Shown here in pieces: positions 49,870 through 59,552 of a stretch of 64,000 bases of DNA. This stretch comes from an uncultured Cohaesibacter sp. (GTDB lineage Bacteria > Pseudomonadota > Alphaproteobacteria > Rhizobiales > Cohaesibacteraceae), in NCBI RefSeq assembly GCF_963676485.1, contig NZ_OY781114.1, forward strand, positions 1,426,001 to 1,490,000, read 5' to 3'. Position numbers and translations under genes: made by a program. The notes beneath the pieces are model-generated. The model was not told where the DNA came from. It saw only the letters and a list, made by a program, of their open reading frames with translations, and did not search any database. The stretch's first letter is position 1; each line of letters starts with the position of its first letter.

Positions 49870-49940
49870 ATGACCGACATCTTGAGCAAATTAATCCTGT
49901 AATTTTAAGGGGTTATTTGATCATCATTGTCTACAATCGG

Positions 49941-49955
49941 TTAACTCAATCTTAG
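49941..49955. promoter_or_regulatory. CtrA-like site upstream of the DUF2336 gene
   Basis: TTAA-N7-TTAG, one base off the CtrA consensus, lies 48 bases before the DUF2336 start. A similar near-match precedes the adhesin. Confidence 0.3.
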
Positions 49956-50002
49956 AAACGAAGAGATATAGTTCTTAAAAAATGCAAAACAAAGAGGCAA
50001 CC

Positions 50003-51082
50003 ATGTTGGATAATATTACAGACCTCGCCAGAGAAAAATCGAGCGACAAAAGACGTGAACTGCTCGGTCGAGTGGCGGATCTGTTTTTCGATGGTGCCGA
50101 AAACCATACCGAACAGGGAACCCTGATCTTCCGGGACATCGTTTTGAAGATGCTCAACGATGTTAGTGTTGAAGGACGTGCGGAATTTGCTGATCGGGTA
50201 GCCTCTGAGGACAGGTTGCCCAATGAAGTCGCTCTCAAGATGGCCCAGGATGAAATGTCTGTTGCGGGGCCTATGCTCCAGCACAGCCCGGTTCTTACGG
50301 ACGACGACTTCGTTCACCTATCCCAGACTCTGCCGGAAACCCATTTGGAGAGCATTGCCCAACGCGAGCATCTCAGCGGCACAGTGACCGACGCCCTGAT
50401 CGAGAATGGCACGCGCGCCGTCTGGCACAAGGTTACGCAAAACAAGAGTGCGGAGATCACCTCGAAAGGCTTCAGCACCCTTGTCACCAAGGCCGATGGC
50501 GACGCTATTTTGCAATCCACCCTCTCCGCACGGCCAGACATTACAGAGGATGCTGCCAAGCGCCTGCTGCCATTGCTGCCGCCGGAAGGGAAAGCAAGGC
50601 TGGCACAATTGTTCCAGGACGATGAAAAGGCGGCGCATGATCTGGTGGACCGGGCCCAAAAGGCGGCGTCTGATCAGACGATCGTGGGGCGTCAGAGACG
50701 GCTTGAAGCCAAGATCGTAATTGCGGACGTCAAGGACGGGAAGCTGGATAAGTCAGATGCCCTGAGCATGTTGGTTGATACCAATCGCGGGCCGGATATC
50801 GTCATGTTCCTTGCGGCCATGACCGATCTGGAAGAACCGATTGTATCCAACGCCCTCTACCAGACCAGTGATGAACCTATCAGCCTTCTTTGCAAATCCA
50901 TCGGCATCTCCAGCGGCGCCTTTGGCAAATTGATGGGCCTGAAAGCGGATAAACTGAACAAGAGCCTCTCCGAAACCGGACGGACAGTCGCCTACTACAA
51001 GGATCTTGATGTCTCATCGGCTCAGCGCGCCATGCGGTTTGTTTCCATGCGCAAAAAGACCAACACGACGAAAACAGGCTGA
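50003..51082 (+). CDS. DUF2336 domain protein
   Basis: 359 residues from the ATG at 50003, which has AGAGG six bases upstream; an ATG at 49982 in frame lacks a site. The sequence is helical with HEAT-like repeats (EVALKMAQDEMSVAGPML, DDDFVHLSQTLPETHLESIA), matching DUF2336, an alphaproteobacterial family of unknown function. It follows the adhesin by 133 bases on the same strand and has its own terminator. Shared expression with the adhesin is possible but not shown. Confidence 0.88.
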   Translation: MLDNITDLAREKSSDKRRELLGRVADLFFDGAENHTEQGTLIFRDIVLKMLNDVSVEGRAEFADRVASEDRLPNEVALKMAQDEMSVAGPMLQHSPVLTDDDFVHLSQTLPETHLESIAQREHLSGTVTDALIENGTRAVWHKVTQNKSAEITSKGFSTLVTKADGDAILQSTLSARPDITEDAAKRLLPLLPPEGKARLAQLFQDDEKAAHDLVDRAQKAASDQTIVGRQRRLEAKIVIADVKDGKLDKSDALSMLVDTNRGPDIVMFLAAMTDLEEPIVSNALYQTSDEPISLLCKSIGISSGAFGKLMGLKADKLNKSLSETGRTVAYYKDLDVSSAQRAMRFVSMRKKTNTTKTG

Positions 51083-51126
51083 TGATAGTCCGCAGCTTTC
51101 GCGCACGGACCCATTCACAGGACTAT

Positions 51127-51160
51127 AAAAAGGGTGATCATATATCGGTCACCCTTTTTT
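51127..51160. terminator. Bidirectional terminator between the DUF2336 and proV genes
   Basis: AAAAGGGTGA and TCACCCTTTT form a 10-bp stem with an 11-base loop; T-runs follow on both strands. It serves the convergent ends of the DUF2336 gene and of proXWV. Confidence 0.88.
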
Positions 51161-51196
51161 CATTTTAAAGAGCGTGATACGGGCCCGTTGGACCGT

Positions 51197-52477
51197 TCAG
51201 GCCGGAGTTGCGGCCTGTTTGTCTTTCCCCTCGTCTTTTTCTCGAGTTGCCCCTTCTTCGGCGGCGGGTGGCTCGCTCTTTTCTTCTTCAGATGCAGCCT
51301 CGGGGCTGAGCACTTCGGCCAGAGCGTCGCGTGACAGACTGCCTACGAATTCCCCCTCTTCATCGACAACAGGAACAGGGTAGTCAGAGGCCAAAGTCTC
51401 GGGCAGGATTTCCTCAAGTGCGGCATCCGGCGCAATCGGCTCCAGGTCCTCATAATGCTCTTCGGTCAGATTGCCCGTTTTGTCTTCCTGATAATATTCT
51501 TCAAGACTTTCCTGCGACAGCATGCCCTGATAGCCATCTTCCGTGACGTGATAGGCATAGTCATCCTTGTGAGCACGCATCTGCTTGAGGGCATCTTCAA
51601 TGGTCGTGGCTGTGATACGGAATTCCTGCGGCTGCATCACCGTTTCAACGGTGAGGGCACGCGCGCGGTTCACATCCCGAACAAAGGCTTCCACATAGTC
51701 GGTTGCCGGATTGAGAAGGATTTCCTCTGGCTTGTCGTCCTGCACCAACTCCCCGTCTTTGAGGATGGCAATATTGTTGCCAAGGCGCAGCGCTTCATCC
51801 AGATCATGGGTGATGAAAATTATGGTCTTCTGCAACTTGTCCTGCAGTTCCACCAGCTGATCCTGCATTTCGGAACGGATAAGCGGGTCGAGCGCCGAGA
51901 AGGCTTCATCCATGAGCAGAATGTCTGCATTTGTGGCCAAGGCGCGGGCCAGCCCGACACGCTGCTGCTGGCCACCGGAAAGTTGCGCCGGATACTGATT
52001 CTCGTACCCTCCCAGCCCTACCGTTTCGAGCCATTGCACGGCGCGATCATGGGCTTCCTTCTTCTTGATGCCCTGAATGGTCAGACCAAAGGACACATTG
52101 TCGAGCACGGAGCGATGCGGCAGAAGACCAAAGCGCTGGAACACCATGGACATTCTGTGACGCCGGAATTCCTCCAGCTCCTTCTCCGACAGGCTCATCA
52201 CATCGGTGCCTCCCACCAGAATCTGCCCCTCGGTCGGTTCGATCAACCGGTTGAAATGGCGGATAAGCGTCGACTTGCCCGAACCGGACAGCCCCATGAT
52301 AACAGAGATATCGCCTTCCTTGATGGACAGGTTGATATCCTTCAGGCCCAATGTATGACCCGTCTTTGCCAGAATCTCGTCTTTGCCCAATCCCTGATGC
52401 ACCAAAGGCATATGTGCTTTCGGTTCCGAGCCGAACAGTTTGTAGAGCCCTTTGACTTCAATAAGAGTGTTGCTCAT
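51197..52477 (-). CDS. proV: ProV, glycine betaine/proline ABC transporter ATPase with CBS domains
   Basis: 426 residues. Walker A is GLSGSGKST, the signature is LSGGQQQR and Walker B is LLMDEAFSAL. The N-terminal helical region before Walker A (residues 1-50) is typical of the ProV/OpuAA family. C-terminal CBS domains (~290-400; QPQEFRITATTIEDALKQM, PVPVVDEEGEFVGSLSRD) sense ionic strength in relatives. A charged Glu/Lys tail follows. The ATG overlaps the proW stop by 4 bases. Confidence 0.93.
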   Translation of the reverse strand: MSNTLIEVKGLYKLFGSEPKAHMPLVHQGLGKDEILAKTGHTLGLKDINLSIKEGDISVIMGLSGSGKSTLIRHFNRLIEPTEGQILVGGTDVMSLSEKELEEFRRHRMSMVFQRFGLLPHRSVLDNVSFGLTIQGIKKKEAHDRAVQWLETVGLGGYENQYPAQLSGGQQQRVGLARALATNADILLMDEAFSALDPLIRSEMQDQLVELQDKLQKTIIFITHDLDEALRLGNNIAILKDGELVQDDKPEEILLNPATDYVEAFVRDVNRARALTVETVMQPQEFRITATTIEDALKQMRAHKDDYAYHVTEDGYQGMLSQESLEEYYQEDKTGNLTEEHYEDLEPIAPDAALEEILPETLASDYPVPVVDEEGEFVGSLSRDALAEVLSPEAASEEEKSEPPAAEEGATREKDEGKDKQAATPA

Positions 52478-53370
52478 GAATGGGCTCCCTTCATGTGTCT
52501 CTGGCTCCGCTTGGCGTATGCCTGAGACACGCGATCAAAGATGATGGCCAAAGCGACGATGGCCAGACCATTGAACAAACCAAGTGTGAAATACTGGTTC
52601 TGAATGGATTTCAACACCGGCTGGCCGAGCCCTTTTACGCCGATCATGGAAGCAACGACCACCATGGCAAGTGCCATCATGATGGTCTGGTTGATCCCCG
52701 CCATGATGTTTGGCATGGCAAGCGGGATCTGCACATTGAACAGACGCTGGCGACCATTGGCCCCAAAAGCGGTGGCCGCTTCCAATACTTCGGAATCCAC
52801 CAGACGAATGCCCAGATTGGTCAGGCGGATCACCGGCGGAATGGCATAGATGACAACGGAGATCAGTCCCGGAATCTTGCCAATGCCCAGCAACATGACC
52901 ACCGGAATGAGATAGACAAAGGCCGGCATGGTCTGCATGACGTCGAGAATGGGCATCATGACTTTCTGGAACCGGTCGGATCGCGCCATACCGACGCCGA
53001 TGGGAATACCCAGAATGATGGAAATCAGTGTGCAAACCGTGATCATGGACAGGGTCGACATGGTGTCTTCCCACATGCCGAAGAAGCCGACCAGCAGAAG
53101 AGCAATCACGACACCGGCCAACAATCTCCAGGATCGGCTGGCGAAATAGACAATTGCCCCGATCACCAGAATGATGATTGGCCAAGGCGTGTTGATCAGA
53201 AGCTTTTCAAACCACACGAGAAAGGCCAGAACGGGATGAAAAATGCTCTCGATCGCATCGCCATATTCCCGAGAGAATGCCTTGTAAGCGCCATCAAGCG
53301 TCTTACGGATAGTCAGCAGGTCCATTCGGCTCAGCTGGGGAAATGAAGTTAACCATGACGCATCCGCCAT
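52474..53370 (-). CDS. proW: ProW, glycine betaine/proline ABC transporter permease
   Basis: 298 residues. Membrane helices begin near residue 60, and the permease core contains GIPIGVGMARSDRF, the EAA-like loop EAATAFGANGRQRLFNVQIP, and VVVASMIGVKGLG near the C terminus. The N-terminal ~55 residues are cytoplasmic or periplasmic, as in ProW. It is the second gene of proXWV, 218 bases after proX, with no terminator that I can see between them. Confidence 0.93.
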   Translation of the reverse strand: MADASWLTSFPQLSRMDLLTIRKTLDGAYKAFSREYGDAIESIFHPVLAFLVWFEKLLINTPWPIIILVIGAIVYFASRSWRLLAGVVIALLLVGFFGMWEDTMSTLSMITVCTLISIILGIPIGVGMARSDRFQKVMMPILDVMQTMPAFVYLIPVVMLLGIGKIPGLISVVIYAIPPVIRLTNLGIRLVDSEVLEAATAFGANGRQRLFNVQIPLAMPNIMAGINQTIMMALAMVVVASMIGVKGLGQPVLKSIQNQYFTLGLFNGLAIVALAIIFDRVSQAYAKRSQRHMKGAHS

Positions 53371-53588
53371 ATAGATTCTCCAATTGCTACCATGAAGCGG
53401 CAGATGGTCCTGGTCTTGTTTCGATTGTCAAATCGATGCCGCCTCAATCAATTTACCAATCTCCTTGTCTGCAGCCAGATCTGGTTCACCAACGGTAACC
53501 GCCTGAGGATAGAAAAGCAGACATCCCACGAAGAAACCCGGACGAAAGACTTCGCCCGGGGGAACCGCACCTTTTCAGGTGATGTCAA

Positions 53589-54590
53589 TTACATGCCTGC
53601 GACGGCGTCTTTCACTTTGGCAGCCACGTCTTCTGGCAGCCACTGGCTCCACATGTCTTCATAATTTTGCAGGAAGTAGATCGCAGCGAATTCACCGTCG
53701 GCCTGATTGTCTTCCATCCATGCGAGCAGTTCGTTCATTTCACTGTTTTTGAAGGAGAGTTTGCCAAGGAAATCCATGATCTCCGGATGGGCCTTGGCAA
53801 ATTCACCCGTGGTGACAGCACGCACAGGAGATGGCGGATACATGGTCACTTTCGGATCAAGACAATCATTTTGAGACGTACAGGCCTTGTAGTGCTCTTC
53901 ATCAACGCCAGAGCCGAAATCAACCTTGGTCATTTTGTATTTGCCGAGAATGGCGGTTGGCGCCCAATAATAGCCGAACCATGGTTCACCGCGCTCATAA
54001 GCCTTGGCAATGGAGCTGGCAAGGCCTGCGCCTGACCCCGGATCCACGATTTCAAAACCAGCATCTCCCAGCTTCAGAGCGCGGAAGAGGTTTCCGGACG
54101 TGATCTGACAGTTCCAGCCAGCCGGACAGCCATAAAAGGCGCTCTTCTCAGGATCTTCCGGATGCTCGAACAATTTGGCATTTTTCTTGACGCCTTCGAT
54201 GGTTGCAAGGCTTGGGTCTTTCTCGACCATATAGTCAGGAACCCAGAAGCCTTCTTCACCACCATCTGACAGGGACTTGCCTGCAATGGCCAGTCGCCCC
54301 TCTTCAACGCCCTTGTCGACGGCCTCTCGCATGGAGTTGGCCCAGAATTCCGGGGCAATATCAGGCTCACCCTTTTCGGTCATGGATGCGCCGGTGGGCA
54401 TCGTATCGCCAGGGACCATCTCGGCATCGCACCCAAAGCCATGTTCCAGAACGAAGCGATCGATGTTGCCGATCAGTGTTGCCGAATTCCAGTTCATGTC
54501 TGCGATGGTGACTTTGCCGCAGTCATCTGCAGCCTGAGCGGATAGGGCCGAGCCAGATATCATCAGGGCAGCGATCAATAGGCGTTTCAT
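53589..54590 (-). CDS. proX: ProX, glycine betaine/proline-binding periplasmic protein
   Basis: 333 residues. The signal peptide ends at LSAQA/ADD. The mature part matches OpuAC/ProX-type binding proteins (TIADMNWNSATLIGNID, GEPWFGYYWAPTAIL). Cysteines in YGCPAGWNC and KACTSQNDC suggest disulphides. It is the first gene of the operon, so the gene order is X-W-V. Import of compatible solutes fits a marine habitat. Confidence 0.92.
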   Translation of the reverse strand: MKRLLIAALMISGSALSAQAADDCGKVTIADMNWNSATLIGNIDRFVLEHGFGCDAEMVPGDTMPTGASMTEKGEPDIAPEFWANSMREAVDKGVEEGRLAIAGKSLSDGGEEGFWVPDYMVEKDPSLATIEGVKKNAKLFEHPEDPEKSAFYGCPAGWNCQITSGNLFRALKLGDAGFEIVDPGSGAGLASSIAKAYERGEPWFGYYWAPTAILGKYKMTKVDFGSGVDEEHYKACTSQNDCLDPKVTMYPPSPVRAVTTGEFAKAHPEIMDFLGKLSFKNSEMNELLAWMEDNQADGEFAAIYFLQNYEDMWSQWLPEDVAAKVKDAVAGM

Positions 54591-55283
54591 ATTCTACCTC
54601 CGGGAGTCGTCGATCAATGTGTCTGGTAGGGAGAGCTCGCACACAAGGGACACAACATCTCCAAACAACAAATTTTGGTGGCGAGCCTTTCGCTTCTGCA
54701 AACCACCATCCAAACACCGCGCACGGTCAATCGCGCGATGCGCAAAAGAATAAATTTATCCCGCACATCCATCAATCAGTCTAACGGAACCGACAGATGG
54801 TCGAGATTTTTAACACACTGAAATTTAACAAGCCTCACATAAGGGCGTCAATCAATGTCTTGTAGGAAAATGGTAGTTTGGGGGGGGCGTCATTTTAAGA
54901 GGTTTTTATTTTTCTTGTTCAATATTCTCACGCCACCAATCAAGGAAACGCAACACGCATTTCTATTTGGTTTATTCTTTCATTGCTTCAATCAATATTG
55001 GAATTTTTGTAAAATCAGCGCGTGACGATCTTGCGCAAGTTGCCTTCTAGGTAGGGAAGGCACAGTGCTTTCAAGACTATAAACAAATATTCCTTATCCC
55101 TTTCAGGCAGCCACGCCAAAGACCCCTCCCGCTCGGATGGATCGGAAATTTCCTTATTTTGGATGGGGAAAGGGGAACAATGCTGCAAATGAAAGGCGCG
55201 ATAAAACACATTTCCGCCACATTTGGGCGGCCACGGCTCAAGCCGTTTTGACAAAAGGGAATTATCGAAAAGCCCTGTGGGCG
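54591..55283. other. Intergenic stretch between proX and ptsH
   Basis: About 690 bases, AT-rich in the middle, with a run of eight G near 54880. It should hold the proX promoter and the end of the ptsH transcript. A TTG-initiated 79-codon frame on the minus strand at 55015-55254 has no ribosome site or recognisable homology. No other gene is seen. ahcY, which follows ptsH in some rhizobia, is absent. Confidence 0.4.
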
Positions 55284-55565
55284 CTATTCGCCTTCGCCGA
55301 AGCGATCCGAGATCAGCTTGTTCAAGGCTTCCATGACAGCCTCAGCCTCATTGCCTTCGGCAACGACGTCAATGGCGCAACCGGGGGCCGCTGCAAGCAT
55401 CATCAATCCCATGATGGAATTGCCGCACACGGTCTGGCCATCCTTGGACACGCTGACCAAAGCATCGAATCGTTCCACCAATTGCACGAATTTTGCCGAA
55501 GCACGCGCATGCAAACCACGTTTATTCTGGATGATCAGTCGGTCTGAAACTGAAATATTGGTCAC
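55284..55565 (-). CDS. ptsH: HPr phosphocarrier protein of the nitrogen/regulatory PTS
   Basis: 93 residues. The phospho-acceptor is His19 in RGLHARASAKF. The regulatory serine is Ser50 in GNSIMGLMMLAAAPG, equivalent to Ser46 of HPr and the target of HprK. No sugar permease (EIIBC) lies nearby, as usual for the incomplete regulatory PTS of alphaproteobacteria. It is the last gene of the chvI-chvG-hprK-EIIA-ptsH run. Confidence 0.94.
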   Translation of the reverse strand: MTNISVSDRLIIQNKRGLHARASAKFVQLVERFDALVSVSKDGQTVCGNSIMGLMMLAAAPGCAIDVVAEGNEAEAVMEALNKLISDRFGEGE

Positions 55566-55647
55566 GGAAACCGAGTTCTTTCTATCTGCTCTTGCTCATG
55601 ACTTGCTCATGCATTCACCCGAATGCATGGCTCTGTCTGCTTGCGGC

Positions 55648-56049
55648 TCATTCACCGGAAAGCAGCTTGCTTGCAATGTTGATATATTTGCGCCCTGCTT
55701 CGCAGGCTTCGCTAACCGCCTCAGACAGGGTCCTGTCTGCTCGCACGCTGGCCAGCTTGATCAGCATGGGCAGGTTGACCCCAGCCAACACTTCGATCTT
55801 GTTTTCATCCATGACCGAAATAGCCATGTTAGAAGGCGTTCCCCCGAACATATCGGTCAGAAGAACCACGCCCTTATCCTTGTCCACGGCCTCTACCGCA
55901 TCCAGAATATCCTGACGCCGTTGCTCCATATCATCATCGGGACCAATGCAAATGGTCTCGATCTGATTCTGAGGTCCGACAACATGCTCCAGGGCTGCGC
56001 GGAACTCTTCGGCCAAACGGCCATGGGTTACAAGGACAAGACCAATCAT
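55648..56049 (-). CDS. manX: PTS EIIA component, mannose family (ManX/PtsM-type)
   Basis: 133 residues from the ATG at 56049; the frame opens 7 codons earlier. The N terminus IGLVLVTHGRLAEEF holds the phospho-His9, and TDMFGGTPSNMAI is the family signature. There is no EIIB, EIIC or EIID partner in the window. In rhizobia this protein ends the regulatory PTS chain and affects ChvG/ChvI-linked metabolism. Neighbours are hprK upstream and ptsH downstream. Confidence 0.92.
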   Translation of the reverse strand: MIGLVLVTHGRLAEEFRAALEHVVGPQNQIETICIGPDDDMEQRRQDILDAVEAVDKDKGVVLLTDMFGGTPSNMAISVMDENKIEVLAGVNLPMLIKLASVRADRTLSEAVSEACEAGRKYINIASKLLSGE

Positions 56050-56203
56050 GATGTCTCTGCTCTCCTTCATTTTTGGAGCCTGCTGGCTCCTCTTACTTTC
56101 AGCTCCGGCTTATAGAGACGGTCATTGCCATCCGGAGCCTGAAGTATCGCCTATCATGACCACTCGATTGCCGAACGCAAGCCCAAAAGTCGAACACTGG
56201 CCG

Positions 56204-56773
56204 CTAAAGCCTCTCCTTCCATGTGGATAGAAGGGCAAAGACCAGATCGCAGGCTTCAACGACCGAGCGTTCAGGAACCGACAGATGTGCAATCGGATAG
56301 CCCAGACAGGACCGGACTGTCTCTTCACTCGAAGGCATCCGGTGTATGTCAGCCGGTGGGCATAAATCAACCAGCAAATGCATCGGAGCATCCCCTGTGA
56401 AGTTGTTCTCCCCTACCGAGATGACCCCGAGCCCGCGTACTTCTTGCAAACCGCGCGTTGAGACGGGGCCATAGGCTCGCAGTTCGGGTTGCCCTGATGG
56501 GTCTGACGACTCGATCTGGCGCACCAGCTTGACATAGTCATCACTGACAAGGGCTGAAGGAATAGAAAGCGCGGCGGCTTCACGGCGCAATGTGCGCTGT
56601 AGCATGGACTTGCCAGATCCGCTCTCCCCTCTCAGCAACAAGCCATAAGGGCCGATCACAATGGCCGCTGCATGCATGATCTCGCTGGGGCAGGTGGATG
56701 CAATGGCATCTGGCAGGTCGAAAATCGGTCCATGTCTTGCCTGATCGTGGTCTGGATCAAAATATAGGGACAT
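56204..56773 (-). CDS. hprK: HPr kinase/phosphorylase, short alphaproteobacterial form
   Basis: 189 residues from the ATG at 56773, which has GGAG upstream; a GTG at 56806 also opens the frame. The P-loop is RGESGSGKS, and the usual HprK region follows (DDYV, then GLQEVRGLGVI). It lacks the N-terminal domain of the Firmicutes enzyme, as is normal in this class. It phosphorylates the HPr serine and so links carbon status to the PTS. It starts 41 bases after the chvG stop. Confidence 0.9.
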   Translation of the reverse strand: MSLYFDPDHDQARHGPIFDLPDAIASTCPSEIMHAAAIVIGPYGLLLRGESGSGKSMLQRTLRREAAALSIPSALVSDDYVKLVRQIESSDPSGQPELRAYGPVSTRGLQEVRGLGVISVGENNFTGDAPMHLLVDLCPPADIHRMPSSEETVRSCLGYPIAHLSVPERSVVEACDLVFALLSTWKERL

Positions 56774-56814
56774 ATGTCTCCAATCCTCTCGCTCGACTGC
56801 AGTCACAGACCAGT

Positions 56815-58638
56815 CTAGACAGTAGGATCTGCCTTTGGCTCGGGTTTTTTCGTCGCACTATGGGCGATGGCGGGGAACCGCACGGTGAAACGGGCACCCA
56901 ATATTGTCGGTTCTGTCTCGTCAGATGCGGAATCATACCGGTTGGATGCGGTGATTTCCCCACTATAGGCTTCGACAATCTGTTTTGAGATCGAAAGACC
57001 AAGCCCGGAATTTTGACCGAAATCTTCCCCTTGCGGACGATCCGTATAAAAGCGCTCAAAAACGCGCGACACATCTTCAGCCTGAATACCCGGCCCGTCG
57101 TCATCCACGGTGATTTCAACCCATGGACCATCATGGGTGAGACAAACGCGCACCTCGCCTCCCTCCGGCGTGAAGGAGCGGGCATTATCCACCAGATTGA
57201 CGAATATCTGACCAAGACGGCTGTCATTGCCGCGAACACAGAAGGCCTTAGCCTTGTCAGCTGCGTTCTTGTCTTCTTCCAGAATGACGCGAATATTGGA
57301 TTTGGAGCCGATTTCATCCTGAATGGACACAATGGTTTCCAACAGCGCACGCAGATTGATTTCGTCGGATTCCTGACGCGCCAACTCGGCATCCAGTCTG
57401 GACGCATCGGAAATATCCGAGATCAGGCGATCCAGTCGGCGGACATCATGTAAAATGATGCTGACCAGCCTTTCGCGTGCTTCGGGTTTCTTGGCCAGAG
57501 GCAGCGTTTCCACTGCCGAGCGCAGGGATGTGAGCGGGTTTTTCAGCTCGTGCGCCACATCAGCTGCAAAGGCCTCAATGGCATCCATGCGCTTGTAAAG
57601 CGTGTTGGTCATGTCGCGCAGGGACTGGCTGAGCTGGCCAATTTCGTCTTTGCGTTCTGAGAAATCGGGTATTTCCTCACGCTCCTTGACCCCGCGTCGC
57701 ACCCGCTCGGCCGCTTCAGACAATTTGCGCACGGGGCCGGCAATGGTGCCGGCCAGCAGAATAGACATGGATCCTGTCACCAGCGCCGCAATCAGGAAGA
57801 CGCGCAGGATACCCCAGCGCTCAGCTTCCACGATCTTGTCAATGTCACCATCGCGCGTGGACAAAAGAAGAGCGCCGGAAATGATCCGGGAGCGCTGAAT
57901 CGGCACTGCCACGGACACGATCAACCGCCCCTTGGTGTTTACGCGAACAATAGAGGCTTCTGACCCATCCAGCGCCTTGGTAACTTCAGGATATTTGCGC
58001 CCGTCGGTGTTGGCCATTTCCTTGTAAAGGGGCAGATCTGCCTGACGAAGCCAGCTGACGAAGCGATCCCAGCGATCTCCCCAACTGTCGGACTCCTCCA
58101 TCTCCGGCTCTGGCAGATTGAAGCGGAGCACGCCATCAGAATGGAGCTGGTTTGAATCGACGACCATATTGCCCGCAAGATCATAGATTCGAGCGCGGGT
58201 ATCCGTTGGCGAAATCGCCGCCCGCAAAATAGGCGCGGCTTTTTCAGGATCGATGGGAAATTCGAAATAACTGAAGGTATCGTCAGCAGGAGAAAAGCTC
58301 TCCCCGGCCTGCAACTCCAGAAGCCGCTCGGGATTGATGGTGATGGCATCGGTATCGGAGGCAGCCGACGCGGCCACGGCTCCAGCAATGATCTTGCCCT
58401 GTGTCAGCATCGAGGAGACGCGGGCATCAATCAGCCCTTCACGGAACTGATTGAGATAGAGAATCCCCAGCACCAAGACCGCCAGCGCGGCCACGTTGAG
58501 AAAGACAATGCGGCGTGTCAGAGACGAAAAGGCAACCGTATTGGAAAGACGGCCAAGAAATACGCGCAGACGCCTCAGAGACAAAGACTTGCGTCGCCCC
58601 TTCTGGCCATCCTTTGTTGTGCGTTTTTCTATTTGCAT
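56815..58638 (-). CDS. chvG: ChvG/ExoS-type sensor histidine kinase
   Basis: 607 residues from the ATG at 58638; the frame opens 34 codons upstream, so the start is a judgement. Membrane helices near residues 40-60 and 280-300 enclose a periplasmic sensor domain. HAMP (KLSEAAERVRRGV) follows, then HisKA with His363 (VAHELKNPLTSL) and the ATPase boxes (DDGPGI, NSGLGLSISKQI). ChvG senses acid or envelope stress and signals to ChvI in Agrobacterium and Sinorhizobium. ExoR, the periplasmic inhibitor, is not in the window. Confidence 0.94.
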   Translation of the reverse strand: MQIEKRTTKDGQKGRRKSLSLRRLRVFLGRLSNTVAFSSLTRRIVFLNVAALAVLVLGILYLNQFREGLIDARVSSMLTQGKIIAGAVAASAASDTDAITINPERLLELQAGESFSPADDTFSYFEFPIDPEKAAPILRAAISPTDTRARIYDLAGNMVVDSNQLHSDGVLRFNLPEPEMEESDSWGDRWDRFVSWLRQADLPLYKEMANTDGRKYPEVTKALDGSEASIVRVNTKGRLIVSVAVPIQRSRIISGALLLSTRDGDIDKIVEAERWGILRVFLIAALVTGSMSILLAGTIAGPVRKLSEAAERVRRGVKEREEIPDFSERKDEIGQLSQSLRDMTNTLYKRMDAIEAFAADVAHELKNPLTSLRSAVETLPLAKKPEARERLVSIILHDVRRLDRLISDISDASRLDAELARQESDEINLRALLETIVSIQDEIGSKSNIRVILEEDKNAADKAKAFCVRGNDSRLGQIFVNLVDNARSFTPEGGEVRVCLTHDGPWVEITVDDDGPGIQAEDVSRVFERFYTDRPQGEDFGQNSGLGLSISKQIVEAYSGEITASNRYDSASDETEPTILGARFTVRFPAIAHSATKKPEPKADPTV

Positions 58639-58844
58639 TCTCTGCAACAATATATGTCTTTCAACAAATCGGAGCGGCCACGGTTTCTCGATAGCCACTC
58701 CGTCCGGTCTATCTGGAATGCAGCCCGATGCGGGCTGCACTCTTTATACATCATGCTTTATAGAAGCATCTGCCAGCCAGTTCCACCACTGTGTGACGCG
58801 CCGGGGCATTGGGAAGCATGACAGCCATTAAAAGCCAGCTGCGT

Positions 58845-59552
58845 CTATTCTTCCCTGAAACGATAGCCGACGCCATAAAGGGTCTCAATCATATCGAAGC
58901 TATCGTCCACTGCCTTGAATTTCTTGCGCAGACGCTTGATGTGGCTATCGATGGTGCGATCATCCACATAGACCTGATCTTCATAGGCTGCATCCATCAG
59001 CGCATTGCGGCTTTTGACAACGCCGGGGCGCTGGGCCAACGAATAGAGAATAAGGAACTCGGTTACCGTCAGGGTCACCGGCTTTCCATCCCAGTTGCAG
59101 GTATGGCGCTCACGATCCATGGAAAGGAGCCCACGCTCGAGCAGATCGCTCTTGGCAACAGGTCCGCCTGTTTTGACCGCCGTCTCGCGTGCCTGCGCCC
59201 GCCGCAACACGGCCTTAACGCGCTCAACCAACAGGCGCTGGGAGAATGGTTTGTGAATGAAATCATCCGCGCCCATTTTCAGGCCGAACAATTCGTCAAT
59301 CTCATCATCCTTGGATGTCAGAAAGATAACCGGCAGATCCGTCTTCTGGCGCAAGCGGCGCAACAGCTCCATGCCATCCATGCGCGGCATCTTGATATCG
59401 AGGATAGCAAGATCAGGCAGGGCGTGGAGCAGACCCTCCAGTCCGGATGCACCGTCCGTGTAGGTATCTACTTTATAGCCTTCTGATTCCAATGCGATTG
59501 AAACCGAGGTCAGAATATTGCGATCATCATCGACAAGGGCAATTGTTGCCAT
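58845..59552 (-). CDS. chvI: ChvI-type response regulator, OmpR family
   Basis: 235 residues from the ATG at 59552, chosen for GGAAGG upstream. The receiver has VDDD and Asp52 in [12 protein letters not shown], and [13 protein letters not shown] winged-helix output domain ends in [15 protein letters not shown] and [11 protein letters not shown]. It is the partner of ChvG, 207 bases upstream of chvG. It is divergent from pckA, as in other Rhizobiales. Confidence 0.95.
   Translation of the reverse strand: MATIALVDDDRNILTSVSIALESEGYKVDTYTDGASGLEGLLHALPDLAILDIKMPRMDGMELLRRLRQKTDLPVIFLTSKDDEIDELFGLKMGADDFIHKPFSQRLLVERVKAVLRRAQARETAVKTGGPVAKSDLLERGLLSMDRERHTCNWDGKPVTLTVTEFLILYSLAQRPGVVKSRNALMDAAYEDQVYVDDRTIDSHIKRLRKKFKAVDDSFDMIETLYGVGYRFREE

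Noticed and set aside
55015-55254. 79-codon minus-strand frame after ptsH
   Set aside because: TTG start, no ribosome site, no recognisable sequence; probably chance.
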